Assembly: GCF_013265555.1 (NCBI RefSeq)
Contig: NZ_CP041345.1
Location: 2,278,581-2,342,580, forward strand
Direction: 5' to 3'
DNA from: Tenuifilum thalassicum
GTDB lineage: Bacteria > Bacteroidota > Bacteroidia > Bacteroidales > Tenuifilaceae
DNA: 64,000 nucleotides
A program made the position numbers and the translations under genes. Positions 63,501-64,000 of the stretch are shown here, piece by piece. The first letter of the stretch is position 1, and each line of letters begins with the position of its first letter. A model generated the notes under the pieces. It was given only the letters and a program-made list of their open reading frames with translations, made no database searches and was not told the DNA's origin.

Positions 63501-64000
63501 ATTGAGGTTATTCAATCCGACAAGAATGTAGGAATAATAAGTATCGACAACATTACAAGCGGATGTTCGCACCCCGACCCAATCAGCCCAACAGTAACAA
63601 TAAAACATTTTGGGAACTCTCCATTTGACGGTAGTCAAAGTTTCAACGTTGGCATAAGCATTGATGGGCAAGAGGTACTTTCTGAGAACTTTACTCCCAG
63701 CAATGGCTGGACAACAAACGACACCTATCAGTTTACATTTTCTGGAACTATTGACCTAAGCCAAAAGGGGAACTACGCCATTTCCGCTTATACCAAATAC
63801 CAGGATGACATTGATAAAGACAACGATACCCTTAGCATCAATGTTTCAACATATGGTGTACCTGAAATATCATTTGGTCTTTCCGATACTGTTTCCACAA
63901 GCAATGTTGACACGATTACATTAAGTGTTGACAATGGATTTAATAGCTACCAGTGGGAACGGAAAATTGATGGAACATCTACCTGGGAAACCTTAAGCGA
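60561..64000 (+). CDS. Large secreted multidomain adhesin-like protein (3' truncated)
   Basis: Open frame from the ATG at 60561 to the window edge (over 1146 codons, no stop). Signal peptide [19 protein letters not shown]. At least three MAM/choice-of-anchor-J-like domains: about 25-190 ([17 protein letters not shown]... [11 protein letters not shown]), 340-500 ([14 protein letters not shown]... [12 protein letters not shown]) and 610-800 ([15 protein letters not shown]... [12 protein letters not shown]). They alternate with CARDB-like segments ([47 protein letters not shown]) and SAYQW-type Ig-like repeats. It is typical T9SS cargo; the C-terminal sorting domain must lie beyond the edge. Role: likely surface adhesion or matrix (inference). 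Confidence 0.85.

Overview
The window reads as chromosomal DNA of an anaerobic, fermentative member of the Bacteroidetes (most likely Bacteroidales or Marinilabiliales). The evidence is type IX secretion signals (T9SS C-terminal domains, PorP/SprF, CHU_C-type gliding domain), TonB-dependent receptors with carboxypeptidase-like N-terminal domains, TAnnTTTG-type -7 promoter boxes, weak Shine-Dalgarno sequences and two [FeFe] hydrogenase operons. No rRNA, tRNA, CRISPR array, phage or complete insertion sequence was recognised.

Layout. 1-2.5 kb: tail of a T9SS cargo protein, an OsmC/DUF1858 pair, then asnA behind two consecutive asparagine-rich leader peptides, each with its own terminator and antiterminator. 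2.6-12.5 kb: uvrA, a pair of unknown exported proteins, an aminotransferase, a membrane glycosyltransferase, an orphan 2-oxoacid dehydrogenase E2 and a HEAT-like protein. 12.5-20.2 kb (minus strand): dihydroorotate dehydrogenase-like protein, PLP homeostasis protein, DUF1015, serA, serC, comB-like and gcvT. A four-helix-bundle gene enclosed by inverted heptad repeats sits between serA and the DUF1015 gene. 20.3-29.2 kb: an Hpt/STAS signalling pair, M14 peptidase, acetyltransferase-like protein, NhaD antiporter and an outer-membrane receptor.

29.2-41.5 kb (minus strand) is the most distinctive part. Two multisubunit NADH-linked [FeFe] hydrogenase operons flank a regulatory block: two DRTGG proteins, an RsbW-like ATPase, a HydS-like divergent hydrogenase, a PHP protein and a histidine-kinase-like ATPase. 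TTGTTAA-N4-TTAACAA type palindromes (Rex-like) lie upstream of both catalytic operons. The block looks like an H2/redox-sensing module that tunes two hydrogenases, which would recycle NADH and ferredoxin in fermentation.

41.9-64 kb: an SH3 membrane protein; a tungstate/molybdate ABC transporter with a ModE-like regulator; ppnP; a KAS III enzyme; a thiamine locus (TPP riboswitch, TonB receptor, PnuC-type transporter, thiamine diphosphokinase); a PorP/SprF protein beside a 2418-residue PKD-repeat surface protein; and the start of another large secreted protein cut by the window edge. All functions are inferred from reading sequence motifs; no database search was possible.
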